A stretch of DNA of 27,045 nucleotides, from contig CAZIAZ010000042.1 of assembly GCA_964536835.1 (NCBI GenBank), forward strand, positions 1 through 27,045. Direction: 5' to 3'. The notes beneath the pieces are model-generated. The model had not been told where the DNA came from and searched no databases. It saw only the letters and a list, made by a program, of their open reading frames with translations. Each line of letters starts with the position of its first letter. Position 1 is the stretch's first letter. Source of the DNA: DAONFI01 sp035403485. Its GTDB lineage: Bacteria > Planctomycetota > Phycisphaerae > SM23-33. The translations under genes were made by a program, and so were the position numbers. Shown piece by piece: positions 15,229-23,282 of the stretch.

Positions 15229-16596
15229 ATGAAAAGTACGACAGGATTCATGGCGGCGTTATTGGTTTTCTGTGTTGCGGTGTTTATGGTTGACGGAAGT
15301 GTTTTCGGCCAGAACAGCGGCCTTTCAATGCAGCAGGACGCCCAGCGGAAGTTGATGGCTCATCGCGCTGCGCGAGCCGATGCCATGCGGCAGTTGGCTG
15401 AACGCATCAAAGGCCTGCGAATTACGTCCGAAACGACGGTCAACGATTTTGTTACGGAAAACGATAATATTGAAACGTCGTTGCGGGCATGGCTGATGGG
15501 TATGAAAGAGGAAGGCAAGTATAAGGATTTTGAGGACGGCACGTGTTCAGTGGAAATGTCGGTTACTCTCAAAACCGTCGAAGCCAAACTGACGTCGCTC
15601 TACAAAGCCTATTACAAGGGCGATAAAGTCAAACTGCAACAGATAGAAAATCTCCAGACCACGAATCATCTGGACAAAATAACTGTCGTCGGCCATGGCG
15701 CCATGCCGGAGGAGCTGGACGATTCTGCCGTTGTTGGCGCTTCGTCAGCCGGTGTTGTACCACGCACGCTTAATATACCTGAGATATGGAAAAATCACTG
15801 TACCGGCCAAGGCCGTCTAATGGCTGCCCGTGCTGCAAGGGTCGATGCCCTTCGCCGGCTGGCTGAACGCATCAAGGGCCTGCGGATAGATTCTGAAACT
15901 ATCGTAAACGATTTTGTCGCCGACAGTGATGAGATACAGACACGGCTGAATGCGTCGCTTACCGGCGCGAAGGAAGTTCGCGTAAAATATCTCAAGCATG
16001 AACTGATATGCGAAGTGACCATGCAGGTGAAGCTCAAAACGATTCTGGCGACCCTGCGAAGCGCTGTTGACGCCGAATACAAGGGCGACCGCGTTAAACT
16101 CAAACGGCTGGACGATTACGTCGAAAACGTGCGAATAGATACTATCGAGGAGACCGGCAGTGCGTGTCCGCCGGCGAAGTATATCCGCGGCTATACGCAG
16201 CAGCAGTTAACTGCCGTCGAGCAGGTCAGCGGCACAAATGTGCCTGAATGGGCTACGCGGACGCTTACTGTGACCGGCCAGGCTGCACTTGATGCCAAGG
16301 AATATCCGAATGAAGCGCAGGCCAGATTGATGGCTCTGCGGGCTGCTGAACTTGTCGCACGCCGCAAACTCGCGGAACAGGTTGACGGCTTGCGTATAAA
16401 CGCCGATACAACCGTCAAGGATTTCGTCGGCAGGAACGATACCATCCGCACACGCATGATGACGTACCAGGTCGGCGCGCATGTGGTTGAAGGCTCGGAA
16501 AAAGTCAGGGACGGCATGGCGGAAGTGGACGTGGAAATGCCGCTTCAGCCGGTATGGACTACAGTGTCGTTCTTTATGACAAGAACGGCTGAGTGA
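15229..16596 (+). CDS. Secreted protein with three LPP20-like repeats
   Basis: A 455-aa protein with an N-terminal signal peptide (residues about 1-27, ending VFGQ) and no lipobox, so probably periplasmic. It is built from three divergent copies of one module starting near residues 41, 195 and 365. Each reads approximately LMA-x-RAAR-x-DA-x-R-x-LAE-x-IKGLRI-x-x-x-T-x-V-x-DFV, followed by a beta-rich V-x-M-x-VxLK segment. This matches the LPP20 fold (PF02169), which includes the Vibrio flagellar outer-membrane protein FlgP. Family members usually have one copy; three in one chain suggests a pre-assembled oligomer or ring segment. GGAGG precedes the ATG. Fold assignment is fairly confident; the function is unknown. 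Confidence 0.78.
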   Translation: MKSTTGFMAALLVFCVAVFMVDGSVFGQNSGLSMQQDAQRKLMAHRAARADAMRQLAERIKGLRITSETTVNDFVTENDNIETSLRAWLMGMKEEGKYKDFEDGTCSVEMSVTLKTVEAKLTSLYKAYYKGDKVKLQQIENLQTTNHLDKITVVGHGAMPEELDDSAVVGASSAGVVPRTLNIPEIWKNHCTGQGRLMAARAARVDALRRLAERIKGLRIDSETIVNDFVADSDEIQTRLNASLTGAKEVRVKYLKHELICEVTMQVKLKTILATLRSAVDAEYKGDRVKLKRLDDYVENVRIDTIEETGSACPPAKYIRGYTQQQLTAVEQVSGTNVPEWATRTLTVTGQAALDAKEYPNEAQARLMALRAAELVARRKLAEQVDGLRINADTTVKDFVGRNDTIRTRMMTYQVGAHVVEGSEKVRDGMAEVDVEMPLQPVWTTVSFFMTRTAE

Positions 16597-16675
16597 TTAT
16601 ATTTTTCGGCGTGACCAGGATTTGTGAGTGTATGTTGTACGAAAGGCCCCAAAATTATCAGGAGATATTTTTATT

Positions 16676-16825
16676 ATGAAAAAGGCAATCATTATTCTTG
16701 GACTGGTTGTGGCTATGCTTGTTCCGGCGATATTAGCCGGTTGCGATGACGAAGTACAGGTGCATCAGGAACGTACCCTTGCTCCGCGCACTGTGCATCA
16801 GTCTGAAGTTGTCACGCCGGATTGA
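16676..16825 (+). CDS. Small lipoprotein (49 aa)
   Basis: A 49-aa protein with a clear lipoprotein signal peptide: Lys-Lys, a hydrophobic stretch, then L-A-G-C with Cys23. The 27-residue mature peptide is mostly polar. The start at 16676 follows CAGGAGA. No family is recognised. It lies between the LPP20-repeat protein and the first FlgT-like protein, in the same orientation, so it is likely part of the same envelope unit. It could be an anchor or small accessory subunit, but the sequence gives no direct hint. Confidence 0.65.
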   Translation: MKKAIIILGLVVAMLVPAILAGCDDEVQVHQERTLAPRTVHQSEVVTPD

Positions 16826-16863
16826 CGCGACTTTTGCGCGTCGAAACTGGATTGGATGTGATT

Positions 16864-18015
16864 ATGATAAAAAAGCATAGCCTTGTTTTTTTGCTGTTTG
16901 TCTGTGCTGCGACAGTGTCGGCATTTGCACAACAGCGGCAGATGACGCAGGAAAGCGTGGTAAAAGTATACGGCAGCGGCGAGACGCAGGAAGAAGCGAT
17001 TCGTGATGGTTTGCGAAAAGCCGTCGAATCGGTATTCGTTAAGGTGTACTCGCAGAGCCAGACGCAGGATTTTGCGTTGGTTCGCGATACGATACTCACC
17101 CGCGCGGCTGGACTGGTGAAGGAATATAAAGTTCTCACTGCGCAGACGGCGGCGGACGGCGTTGTGACGTTGGAACTCAAAGTGACTGTCTCGGATGGCC
17201 GGCTGGACGATTTGTGGGGACAGGTCACCACACTGCTCAGGCAGATGGGACGGCCGAAGATAATGGTCTGCATCGTTGAAAAAGTCGACGGCAAAGCGCA
17301 GGAACTTTCCACGCTCCAGACCGGCCTTGAGCAGGCATTGTTGCGGAACGGATTTCAGCTTGTAGACAGGGAACAGCTCAAGGCTATCGACAAAAAAGAC
17401 CTTGAAGCCGCTGTGGCTGAAAATTCGCCGACAGCCGTGCAATCTATCGCCAAGAGATTCGGCGCCCAGATATTCATAACCGGCACAGCCAGTTCAGACC
17501 GTGCCGGCAAACGCATGCTCTACGGCAGGGATTTTTATGAATATCAGGCTGATTCTCGCGTGCGTGTTTTCCGCAGCGACACCGCACAACTGCTGGCCAG
17601 TGTGGTCGGCTCTACGCCGGATGCGAGCAAAGGCCTTCAGCCGTCGCCTAACGCCGCAGCCGCGCAAGCCTTGCAACGCCAGGCTGAAAACGTCGCACGA
17701 AAGGTTACCATGGATGTGCTGCGGTTCTGGACGGACGTATTGACCGGCCGCGGCGAAATAAAACTCTCTGTCACAGGAATTGCCGATTACCGCGAATATG
17801 TGAAAATAAAAAATGCTTTGCAGGGTATCGAAGGCGTCAGCCAGGTTAACGCGACGTTCCATAACGGCAATGCCGACGTATCTCTGGAGTCGTCGCTTTC
17901 GGCGGAAATGCTGGCGGAGAAGATGGCCACTGCGATGAACGCACTGAAAATTACCGACGTTTCGCAAAATACAATCAAAGCCGAATACTCTCTGAAGGAG
18001 AATGGAAATGACTGA
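16864..18015 (+). CDS. FlgT-like secreted protein 1
   Basis: A 383-aa protein with a signal peptide (residues 1-23, cleavage after AFA). Residues about 30-105 match the FlgT N-terminal fold: VYGSGETQEEAIRDGLRKAVESV, then LTRAAGLVKEY, then VTLELKVTVSD. A middle domain follows (KIMVCIVEK, then FGAQIFITGTAS) resembling the CsgG/FlgT nucleotide-free Rossmann-like domain. The C-terminal ferredoxin-like segment (IKLSVTGIADYREYVKIKNAL) recurs in the paralogue at 18382. In Vibrio, FlgT forms the H ring around the flagellar basal body, but no flagellar genes are visible here. The ATG at 16864 places the signal peptide at the N-terminus; the longer frame from 16822 does not. It overlaps the next gene by 8 nt. 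Confidence 0.75.
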   Translation: MIKKHSLVFLLFVCAATVSAFAQQRQMTQESVVKVYGSGETQEEAIRDGLRKAVESVFVKVYSQSQTQDFALVRDTILTRAAGLVKEYKVLTAQTAADGVVTLELKVTVSDGRLDDLWGQVTTLLRQMGRPKIMVCIVEKVDGKAQELSTLQTGLEQALLRNGFQLVDREQLKAIDKKDLEAAVAENSPTAVQSIAKRFGAQIFITGTASSDRAGKRMLYGRDFYEYQADSRVRVFRSDTAQLLASVVGSTPDASKGLQPSPNAAAAQALQRQAENVARKVTMDVLRFWTDVLTGRGEIKLSVTGIADYREYVKIKNALQGIEGVSQVNATFHNGNADVSLESSLSAEMLAEKMATAMNALKITDVSQNTIKAEYSLKENGND

Positions 18016-18364
18016 AACTTTTTTGGGTAAAATTTGCGTTTTGACATTCATGGGCTGTGTTGCGATTTCGATAGCCGGCTGTAATAAGTTCACGATGCAG
18101 CGGTTTGACACCATGGTCTATAAAGGCCAGACTCAACCTGAAGTCGAAAAAGTTCTGGGTGAGCCGTGGATGAAGACAGCCGACATGTGGTATTATCGCA
18201 ATAACGACAACCTCGACTCCGCAAAAATCAAGTTTGACGGCGCCGGCCGCGTTATAGACAAACAGTGGGACGGCCGTGATGTTCACCCTGACGCCAAGCC
18301 AGGCGCAATGAACGATTCGCCGTCTGCGGTGAAAGTTGAAACCAAAGAAATGGTAACGCCATGA
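18008..18364 (+). CDS. BamE/SmpA-like lipoprotein
   Basis: A 118-aa predicted lipoprotein (I-A-G-C, Cys25). The mature segment YKGQTQPEVEKVLGEPWMKTADMWYY followed by IKFDGAGRVIDKQW has the BamE/SmpA pattern: a helical pair with G-x-T-x-x-x-V-x-x-x-L-G-x-P, an aromatic strand, then a strand with F-x-x-x-G-x-V. That fold occurs in several outer-membrane lipoproteins and does not by itself imply a Bam subunit. The start at 18008 is 7 nt after AAGGAG; the ATG at 18002 is too close to it. It overlaps the FlgT-like gene upstream and lies 17 nt before the second one, so all three are likely cotranscribed. Confidence 0.72.
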   Translation: MTETFLGKICVLTFMGCVAISIAGCNKFTMQRFDTMVYKGQTQPEVEKVLGEPWMKTADMWYYRNNDNLDSAKIKFDGAGRVIDKQWDGRDVHPDAKPGAMNDSPSAVKVETKEMVTP

Positions 18365-18381
18365 CGCGTTGGAGTTTTTGA

Positions 18382-19848
18382 ATGGCTGCTGCGTTTGAAA
18401 AATATGAAAAGTCGTTTTTTGCCGCCGTGTGTCTTGCAAGTCTGCTGTTTTGCGTCGTTGCGGTTGCGGATGATGTGAGCGGCATATGGGTGGACATCAA
18501 AGGCCAGGCTGCCGGCACTGACGAGCATGCCCGCGAGGCTGCTGTGAAAGACGCCCAGATAAATGCCATAAAAGCCGCCTGCGGAGAAAAAATTTCCGCT
18601 CTGACGACGTCTGTCGACATGGGTAAAGTTAACGAACTGATAACGTCGCGTCTTGGCGGATATATTAAAAAGTGCGATATCGTTTCTGCAAACATTTCTG
18701 ACGGCATTACCACCGTCGCCATCCGCGCACTTGTTGACAGGGACACCGCCGGTGACGATATCTCCGCCATTCAATATGCCGCCAGAACTGCCGATAATCC
18801 CCGAATAGCAGTGGTCGTCGCGCAGATTACGAACGACCTCTTCGAGGATATGGTAAAGAACAAAACGGTTGAACGCGATACGCAGGTGAAAATCAATGTT
18901 GAAAGGCGTCGGCTGGAAGATGCCAAGGCTGCGTCACTGCACGAACTCGACGAAGGCGGCACGCGGGTGAGTGGGAATTTCGGGTTTTGGAATCGCCGGC
19001 CCAGGCCACGCAACTGGACTACATGGACTGCACAGGAACGCTCCGCATGGATAACGCAAACTGCGGAAAATGAATATCGCAACGCGGTAGCTGAAATCAG
19101 CAATTCGGAATCGTTCAGGAAACAGAAATCGGTATGGAGTAAAGTTACGGACTCCGTGCAGCAGGATGGCATGGTTCAGTCTGTGATTGAAAAATATTTT
19201 GTAGAACAGGGGCTCAACCTCGTCAGTCAGTCGCAGATAGATATCGCACGGCAGCGTGAGATGATGTTAGCCGGCCTTAGTGGAAACCCCGATGAAATGA
19301 CCGCCGTTCGCGCCTCGCTCGGAGCGGACATACTCATAACCGGAACAGCGACGGCCAGTCGTGTTTCAGAAATAAAGGTCGGCGACGCGAAGCTGTATCG
19401 CTATAACGGTGAGATTGTGGTTCGTGCGTACAATGTCGATAATGGCCGACTGCTGGCGGTGGAAAATTTCGGCCAGGTGGTCAATTCCACGTTGCCTACC
19501 GGCGGTGCTGATGATGCGTTGCGGACTGTTGCCAGAACGGCTGCTATCTCATTAGCCGACAGTATTGCGAATATATGGACTCGCCAATGGCAGAGCGGCC
19601 GTGCGATTACGCTGAGTGTATCGGGCATGACTTTTGATGATTGGCAGAAATTCAAGGCTCAGGTTCAAAATTGGCCGCGTGTGACGCAGGTACGGCTGCG
19701 CAGCATCGCGGCTGGCAGGGCTGATATTGAAATAACTACTGAACTGGGCGGCGAATATGTCGCCAGCCGAATTGCCGGAATGAAAACGCCGGCAATTGAA
19801 GTCACAGGTTTTGAACAAAACAATATTCGCGGTAAAATTCGCCGATAA
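18382..19848 (+). CDS. FlgT-like secreted protein 2 (paralogue)
   Basis: A 488-aa protein with a signal peptide after a short charged start (hydrophobic residues about 12-29, cleavage near VADD). It has the same three-part layout as the 383-aa neighbour. The N-terminal module carries GTDEHAREAAVKDAQINAIKAACG and a RLGGYIKKCDI strand. The middle domain carries SLGADILITGTATAS and a long insert rich in Trp and charged residues (about 170-225). The C-terminal segment begins ITLSVSGMTFDDWQKF. The shared GA-x-I-x-ITGTA motif and shared C-terminal domain show the two are paralogues. GGAG precedes the ATG. The role is presumably structural in the periplasm or outer membrane, inferred from the fold alone. 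Confidence 0.74.
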   Translation: MAAAFEKYEKSFFAAVCLASLLFCVVAVADDVSGIWVDIKGQAAGTDEHAREAAVKDAQINAIKAACGEKISALTTSVDMGKVNELITSRLGGYIKKCDIVSANISDGITTVAIRALVDRDTAGDDISAIQYAARTADNPRIAVVVAQITNDLFEDMVKNKTVERDTQVKINVERRRLEDAKAASLHELDEGGTRVSGNFGFWNRRPRPRNWTTWTAQERSAWITQTAENEYRNAVAEISNSESFRKQKSVWSKVTDSVQQDGMVQSVIEKYFVEQGLNLVSQSQIDIARQREMMLAGLSGNPDEMTAVRASLGADILITGTATASRVSEIKVGDAKLYRYNGEIVVRAYNVDNGRLLAVENFGQVVNSTLPTGGADDALRTVARTAAISLADSIANIWTRQWQSGRAITLSVSGMTFDDWQKFKAQVQNWPRVTQVRLRSIAAGRADIEITTELGGEYVASRIAGMKTPAIEVTGFEQNNIRGKIRR

Positions 19849-19887
19849 TTTTCAGAGTGGCTCTCTTCACAAACACTCTATCAGCAA

Positions 19888-21291
19888 TTATTCCGGTTTG
19901 TCAGGATACTTCCAGCCATACGGATTCGCGCCGGCTTTGCGTGCATTTGCATATTCGATTGGCGTGATGCTGTTATTGCCGTCAAACGTCGGCCTCAACA
20001 GCATGAGCGTCTCTTTTTTGTCCGTCACCTTTACTCCAGGGTAGACATTTGTCCACCGCGGCAGAAACTTACCGTTGATGTCGTAAAAATCTATCTGTAC
20101 CGTGTGGATGCCGGGTTCCGCATCGACAGCCGATATGAATACCCGCCCTGGCAGTGAATGCCAGTACCGCACATCGCCGCTGACGTCCCACGAAGTACCG
20201 ATAAGCTGTTCCGCTACCGTCATAAGTACGGCTTTCGTAACCTGAGCTGCGTCTTTTGCGCCGACTCTCGATTGCGTGGTAGCCTGGTCCCACAGTTCAA
20301 GTACGCGAAAGGCTTTGCCCAGCGGATGGCCGTCGACGTATACATATGCATAAAACGGCTGAATATGGAGCTTATTGATTTGGGTAAGTTCATTTTTCGC
20401 ACCGGCGAGAGTTTTGTATGGCGGATTGCCGACCTCGATGGTCATAATCAGATTAGCCTTGTTCTGGAAATCGGTCGTGAAAAATTCATCACGGGTTTTT
20501 GCCGCGGTTCTGAGGGGTGATTTTGCGGCGGCGTTTTTCTGAACGACGTCAGCCTGCGAGATATTCTGCGAAACTTTAGTAAGATTAATCATGTCTTTGA
20601 CCACAAGTTCAGGCTTTTCGGGATTATTGAAAGTTTTCCAGCACCACTCTTCGCCGTCGAGCATTTTTTTGTATTTCTTTTCAAAAAAATTCTGGTCGTC
20701 TTTCTTTTCGTTATCGAGGTCAGCCTGCTCTCGCACTGATTCACGTGCAGCCTTTTTCATGGCGATGGCCGCGTTGTCGCCGTCGCCGAGTTTCATGTAT
20801 GCCCGGCCCAGCCAGTAGTATGACAACGAAAAATCATCGCCGTATAGCGGATTGCCGTTTTCGCCGACGGCTTTGCGGTCTTCATTTACGGCGTTGCTGA
20901 AATAGATGCGTGCGTTGTTGAAATCGCCGTTCAGATATTTTATGTAGCCCAGATAATTGCAGAGACATGCACGTTCGTATGTTTCGCCCTTGTAGAATTT
21001 GTGTTTTTCAGAGCTGACGGTTGCGGCGATATTGGACTTGTCGGCGGAGAACTGTTGTCGCGCTTCTTCCAGCGCGGGTTCAGCTCTCAGATAGCAGCCC
21101 AGGTCCATGGCGGATTGGCCGTATTCCATTCTCGCCAGTATGTAATCCGACTTGCCGGCTGACGCGGGCAGTTTCTTCTCCATGACGTCAAGCGGATTAC
21201 GGTAAGCGTCGATTTTCTCCGGTTCGCAGCCGACAATAAAACCTGCCGCAGCTAACCATATGTATGTCAATGCGGTCGATGCTGAACGCAT
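19888..21291 (-). CDS. COG3014-like lipoprotein with TPR-type helices
   Basis: A 467-aa predicted lipoprotein (I-V-G-C, Cys22) with AAGGAGA before the ATG. Residues about 45-240 are helical with TPR-like repeats: ARMEYGQSAMDLGCYLRAEPALEEA, then YERACLCNYLGYIKYLNGDFNNARIYFSNAV. The second half is beta-rich (LIMTIEVGNPPYKTL, then YAYVYVDGHPLGKAFRVLELWDQAT). This agrees with COG3014, a family I recall being encoded beside LpoB and YcfL homologues in other bacteria, as it is here. It lies 27 nt after the LpoB-like gene and is likely translated from the same message. The molecular role is unknown. COG assignment is by eye, so moderate. Confidence 0.65.
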   Translation of the reverse strand: MRSASTALTYIWLAAAGFIVGCEPEKIDAYRNPLDVMEKKLPASAGKSDYILARMEYGQSAMDLGCYLRAEPALEEARQQFSADKSNIAATVSSEKHKFYKGETYERACLCNYLGYIKYLNGDFNNARIYFSNAVNEDRKAVGENGNPLYGDDFSLSYYWLGRAYMKLGDGDNAAIAMKKAARESVREQADLDNEKKDDQNFFEKKYKKMLDGEEWCWKTFNNPEKPELVVKDMINLTKVSQNISQADVVQKNAAAKSPLRTAAKTRDEFFTTDFQNKANLIMTIEVGNPPYKTLAGAKNELTQINKLHIQPFYAYVYVDGHPLGKAFRVLELWDQATTQSRVGAKDAAQVTKAVLMTVAEQLIGTSWDVSGDVRYWHSLPGRVFISAVDAEPGIHTVQIDFYDINGKFLPRWTNVYPGVKVTDKKETLMLLRPTFDGNNSITPIEYANARKAGANPYGWKYPDKPE

Positions 21292-21318
21292 GAAACTCTC
21301 CTTGTATACGTGAGGGGA

Positions 21319-21906
21319 TTATCGGTCGTAGAGGCCGGCTTTATGGTAATACTTCATTTCGTAGTCATCTTCCCATATTATTACGCCGGTGTTGGCATCG
21401 GTCAGCCGAAAAGCCAGACGCATATAATTGGTCGACTTACGGCCTCTCGCACTGGTTATGCCCGTAATCGTGCCGGCCAACAGGTAGTCGGCTCCTAGCA
21501 TCTTCTTGGTAGTCTCGCCGGTGAATTGGCCGGCATCCTTCATGTCACGCTCGTCCATAATCTGGCCGATGTTTTCCCTGTCTATGAACACGACCTTGCC
21601 GTTGGAGTTCTTTATGAGCTCGGTTCGCATTTTTTCCAAAAATCCCTGCGTGTCGATAATTTCATCGCTTTTGTTCGTCACTTTCGCGAAAGCGATTTTC
21701 GGCGGACGCTGGGCGTTCTGTATCTGCGGAAGTGTTATGAGCGACTGGGTCATTTTGAAGCATACGCCGCGAAAATCCTTGCTGCTAAGCCCGCCGAGCA
21801 TCAGGTTTGAGTCAACGTCTATCTGCTTGTTTTCGCCGCATCCGCAAACGGACATGCCGGCGAACAATACAGCCACCGATACCAGAAAACCTCGCATTTT
21901 CGTCAT
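21319..21906 (-). CDS. LpoB-like lipoprotein (penicillin-binding protein activator family)
   Basis: A 195-aa predicted lipoprotein (V-C-G-C, Cys23). The start at 21906 follows a perfect AGGAGG; the longer frame from 22023 lacks such a site and would bury the signal peptide. The mature part fits the LpoB fold: PKIAFAKVTNKSDEIIDTQGFLEKMRTEL, then VVFIDRENIGQIMDER, GADYLLAGTITGI and a closing MRLAFRLTDANTGVIIWEDDYE. In E. coli LpoB is an outer-membrane lipoprotein that stimulates PBP1b, but distant relatives with the same fold occur in CsgG- and FlgO-type proteins, so the target is uncertain. It shares its likely operon with the COG3014-like gene. Confidence 0.75.
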   Translation of the reverse strand: MTKMRGFLVSVAVLFAGMSVCGCGENKQIDVDSNLMLGGLSSKDFRGVCFKMTQSLITLPQIQNAQRPPKIAFAKVTNKSDEIIDTQGFLEKMRTELIKNSNGKVVFIDRENIGQIMDERDMKDAGQFTGETTKKMLGADYLLAGTITGITSARGRKSTNYMRLAFRLTDANTGVIIWEDDYEMKYYHKAGLYDR

Positions 21907-22004
21907 AAGAAACCTCCTGTAGGGCCGACTGAAATTTCTAAAAAAAGATAAAAACCTGTCACAAAAAACTTGTATCCGCCGATTAACGGCTGGCCAAGAT
22001 TTTG

Positions 22005-22033
22005 TGATATAATTCTTTAACAAAATTATATCA
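22005..22033. promoter_or_regulatory. Face-to-face extended -10 elements in a perfect inverted repeat
   Basis: TGATATAATT (22005-22014) and AATTATATCA (22024-22033) form a perfect 10-bp inverted repeat with a 9-nt centre. Each arm reads as an extended -10 box (TG-n-TATAAT) on its own strand, directed toward the other. The right arm would drive the LpoB-like/COG3014 unit (- strand) and the left arm the SGNH hydrolase. Good -35 boxes were not seen. It may alternatively be an operator. Confidence 0.45.
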
Positions 22034-22181
22034 GGATTGTTCGTGTTTGTCCAGTGAGCGGGTATTCAATTCAGCCATAATATATAGGCATCCGCCGTGT
22101 TTTGCAATAAATCGGAGTGGTAAAATAGAGTGGAATATTCGAACAGCCGCTGTTAAAATATCGCGGCCGACGGCTGTATTT

Positions 22182-23003
22182 ATGGAGCATGATTACGCGA
22201 TGAGCCTGAAACATTTTGCAAAATGCGTGAAAGATAAAATTAAAGACGGCCACATTCAGCCGATTGTAATCGTAGCGTTGGGCGACAGCGTTACCATGGG
22301 TTGCATGAAAGATTGCAACGATTATGAAAATGTTTATCACGCGAGGCTGAAAAAACTTTTGGAACGGCAATATCCGCAGGCGGTCTTTTCAGTTATCAAT
22401 GCCGGCATTGGCGGCGATAGTGCAAAAGGAGGACTCAGGCGGCTGCAGCGGGACGTAATACGTTATTTGCCGGATTTGGTCATTATCGGATTCGCTCTGA
22501 ATGATTCCTGCTGTGGCATTGAAAATCTGGACGAATACCGCAAGGCGATGTCCACAATGGTCAACAGAATCAGAAAACGGACAAAAGCCGACGTTGTCCT
22601 TCTGACGCCGAATTTCATGAACTTTGCCGACAGTCCGAATGTGCCCGACGAATATCGCAAGTGCAAGCTGGCCGACGTTTTTGCGAAAATTCAAAAAGGC
22701 GGCATCCTGAAACGTTATGCGGAAACCATACGTGAAGTGGCTGACGAATACGGTGCAAATGTTGCTGATACATATGCGGCGTGGGAAGAACTCTCGGCTG
22801 CCGGGGTCGATACCGACGCGTTGCTGGTCAATGGGTTGAATCATCCTGTGGCGGCTGCGCATGCGATTCCGGCGGAGCTGGTCATGCGATGCATCGTCGA
22901 CGATTTCAACGTCACTGCCGTCAGAAATATCATCAAAAAATATGGCAAAACCACTTCTCATATGAAAAAACAGCGGATTATTAAAAAGTCTGTCGCTGAT
23001 TAA
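22182..23003 (+). CDS. SGNH/GDSL-type esterase-like hydrolase
   Basis: A cytoplasmic-looking hydrolase of about 273 aa with the SGNH blocks in order: VALGDSVTMG with the nucleophile Ser (residue about 36), the block II Gly in NAGIGGDSA, and the block III Asn in IGFALND. The block V position reads NGLNHPVAAAHAI where most relatives have D-G-x-N-H-P, so the catalytic Asp may be replaced by Asn. The family cleaves esters such as acetyl groups on carbohydrates; the substrate is not evident. The start is uncertain: ATG 22182 has no good ribosome binding site, ATG 22200 has GGAG 12 nt upstream, and the open frame extends to a TTG at 22047. No signal peptide is seen. Confidence 0.8.
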   Translation: MEHDYAMSLKHFAKCVKDKIKDGHIQPIVIVALGDSVTMGCMKDCNDYENVYHARLKKLLERQYPQAVFSVINAGIGGDSAKGGLRRLQRDVIRYLPDLVIIGFALNDSCCGIENLDEYRKAMSTMVNRIRKRTKADVVLLTPNFMNFADSPNVPDEYRKCKLADVFAKIQKGGILKRYAETIREVADEYGANVADTYAAWEELSAAGVDTDALLVNGLNHPVAAAHAIPAELVMRCIVDDFNVTAVRNIIKKYGKTTSHMKKQRIIKKSVAD

Positions 23004-23054
23004 TACGGGCCGACCGGGCTTTTCTGACGCTACTGCAGTTGGCATTTTATATTA

Positions 23055-23213
23055 AGAGCGTCTAACAAAATGATATTGCATTCGGCTTGTTGGTTGAATG
23101 TCTGGCGGCGTCAGGCTGCATCGCAAGCCCTATAAGGCTATCTGCTTCGCCTTCCTTGCCAGCCAATCAACCAACTACGCCTCGGTGCGACATCTCATTT
23201 TGTTAGAAGCTCT
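23055..23213. repeat. Imperfect foldback (MITE-like) element
   Basis: The ends pair as GAGCGTCTAACAAAATGA on the left and its near-exact reverse complement (GAGCTTCTAACAAAATGA, 17 of 18) on the right. Pairing continues inward through TTGGTTGA and CTGGC blocks to near the centre, so the whole 159 bp is one long imperfect palindrome. A TAA trinucleotide flanks both ends (23053-23055 and 23213-23215), compatible with a target-site duplication. It contains no ORF of its own. Confidence 0.65.
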
Positions 23214-23282
23214 AAGTGTTTTCTTCTGAAGCTGCAATCTGAAGAAGCGGCCTTTTTCTTACGTCTGCCTTTTCGGGGATAA

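Noticed and set aside
19854..19879. Hairpin AGAGTG/CACTCT between the convergent FlgT-like 2 and COG3014-like genes as a terminator
   Set aside because: The stem is only 6 bp with a 14-nt loop and no T-run in either direction, so it was not annotated.
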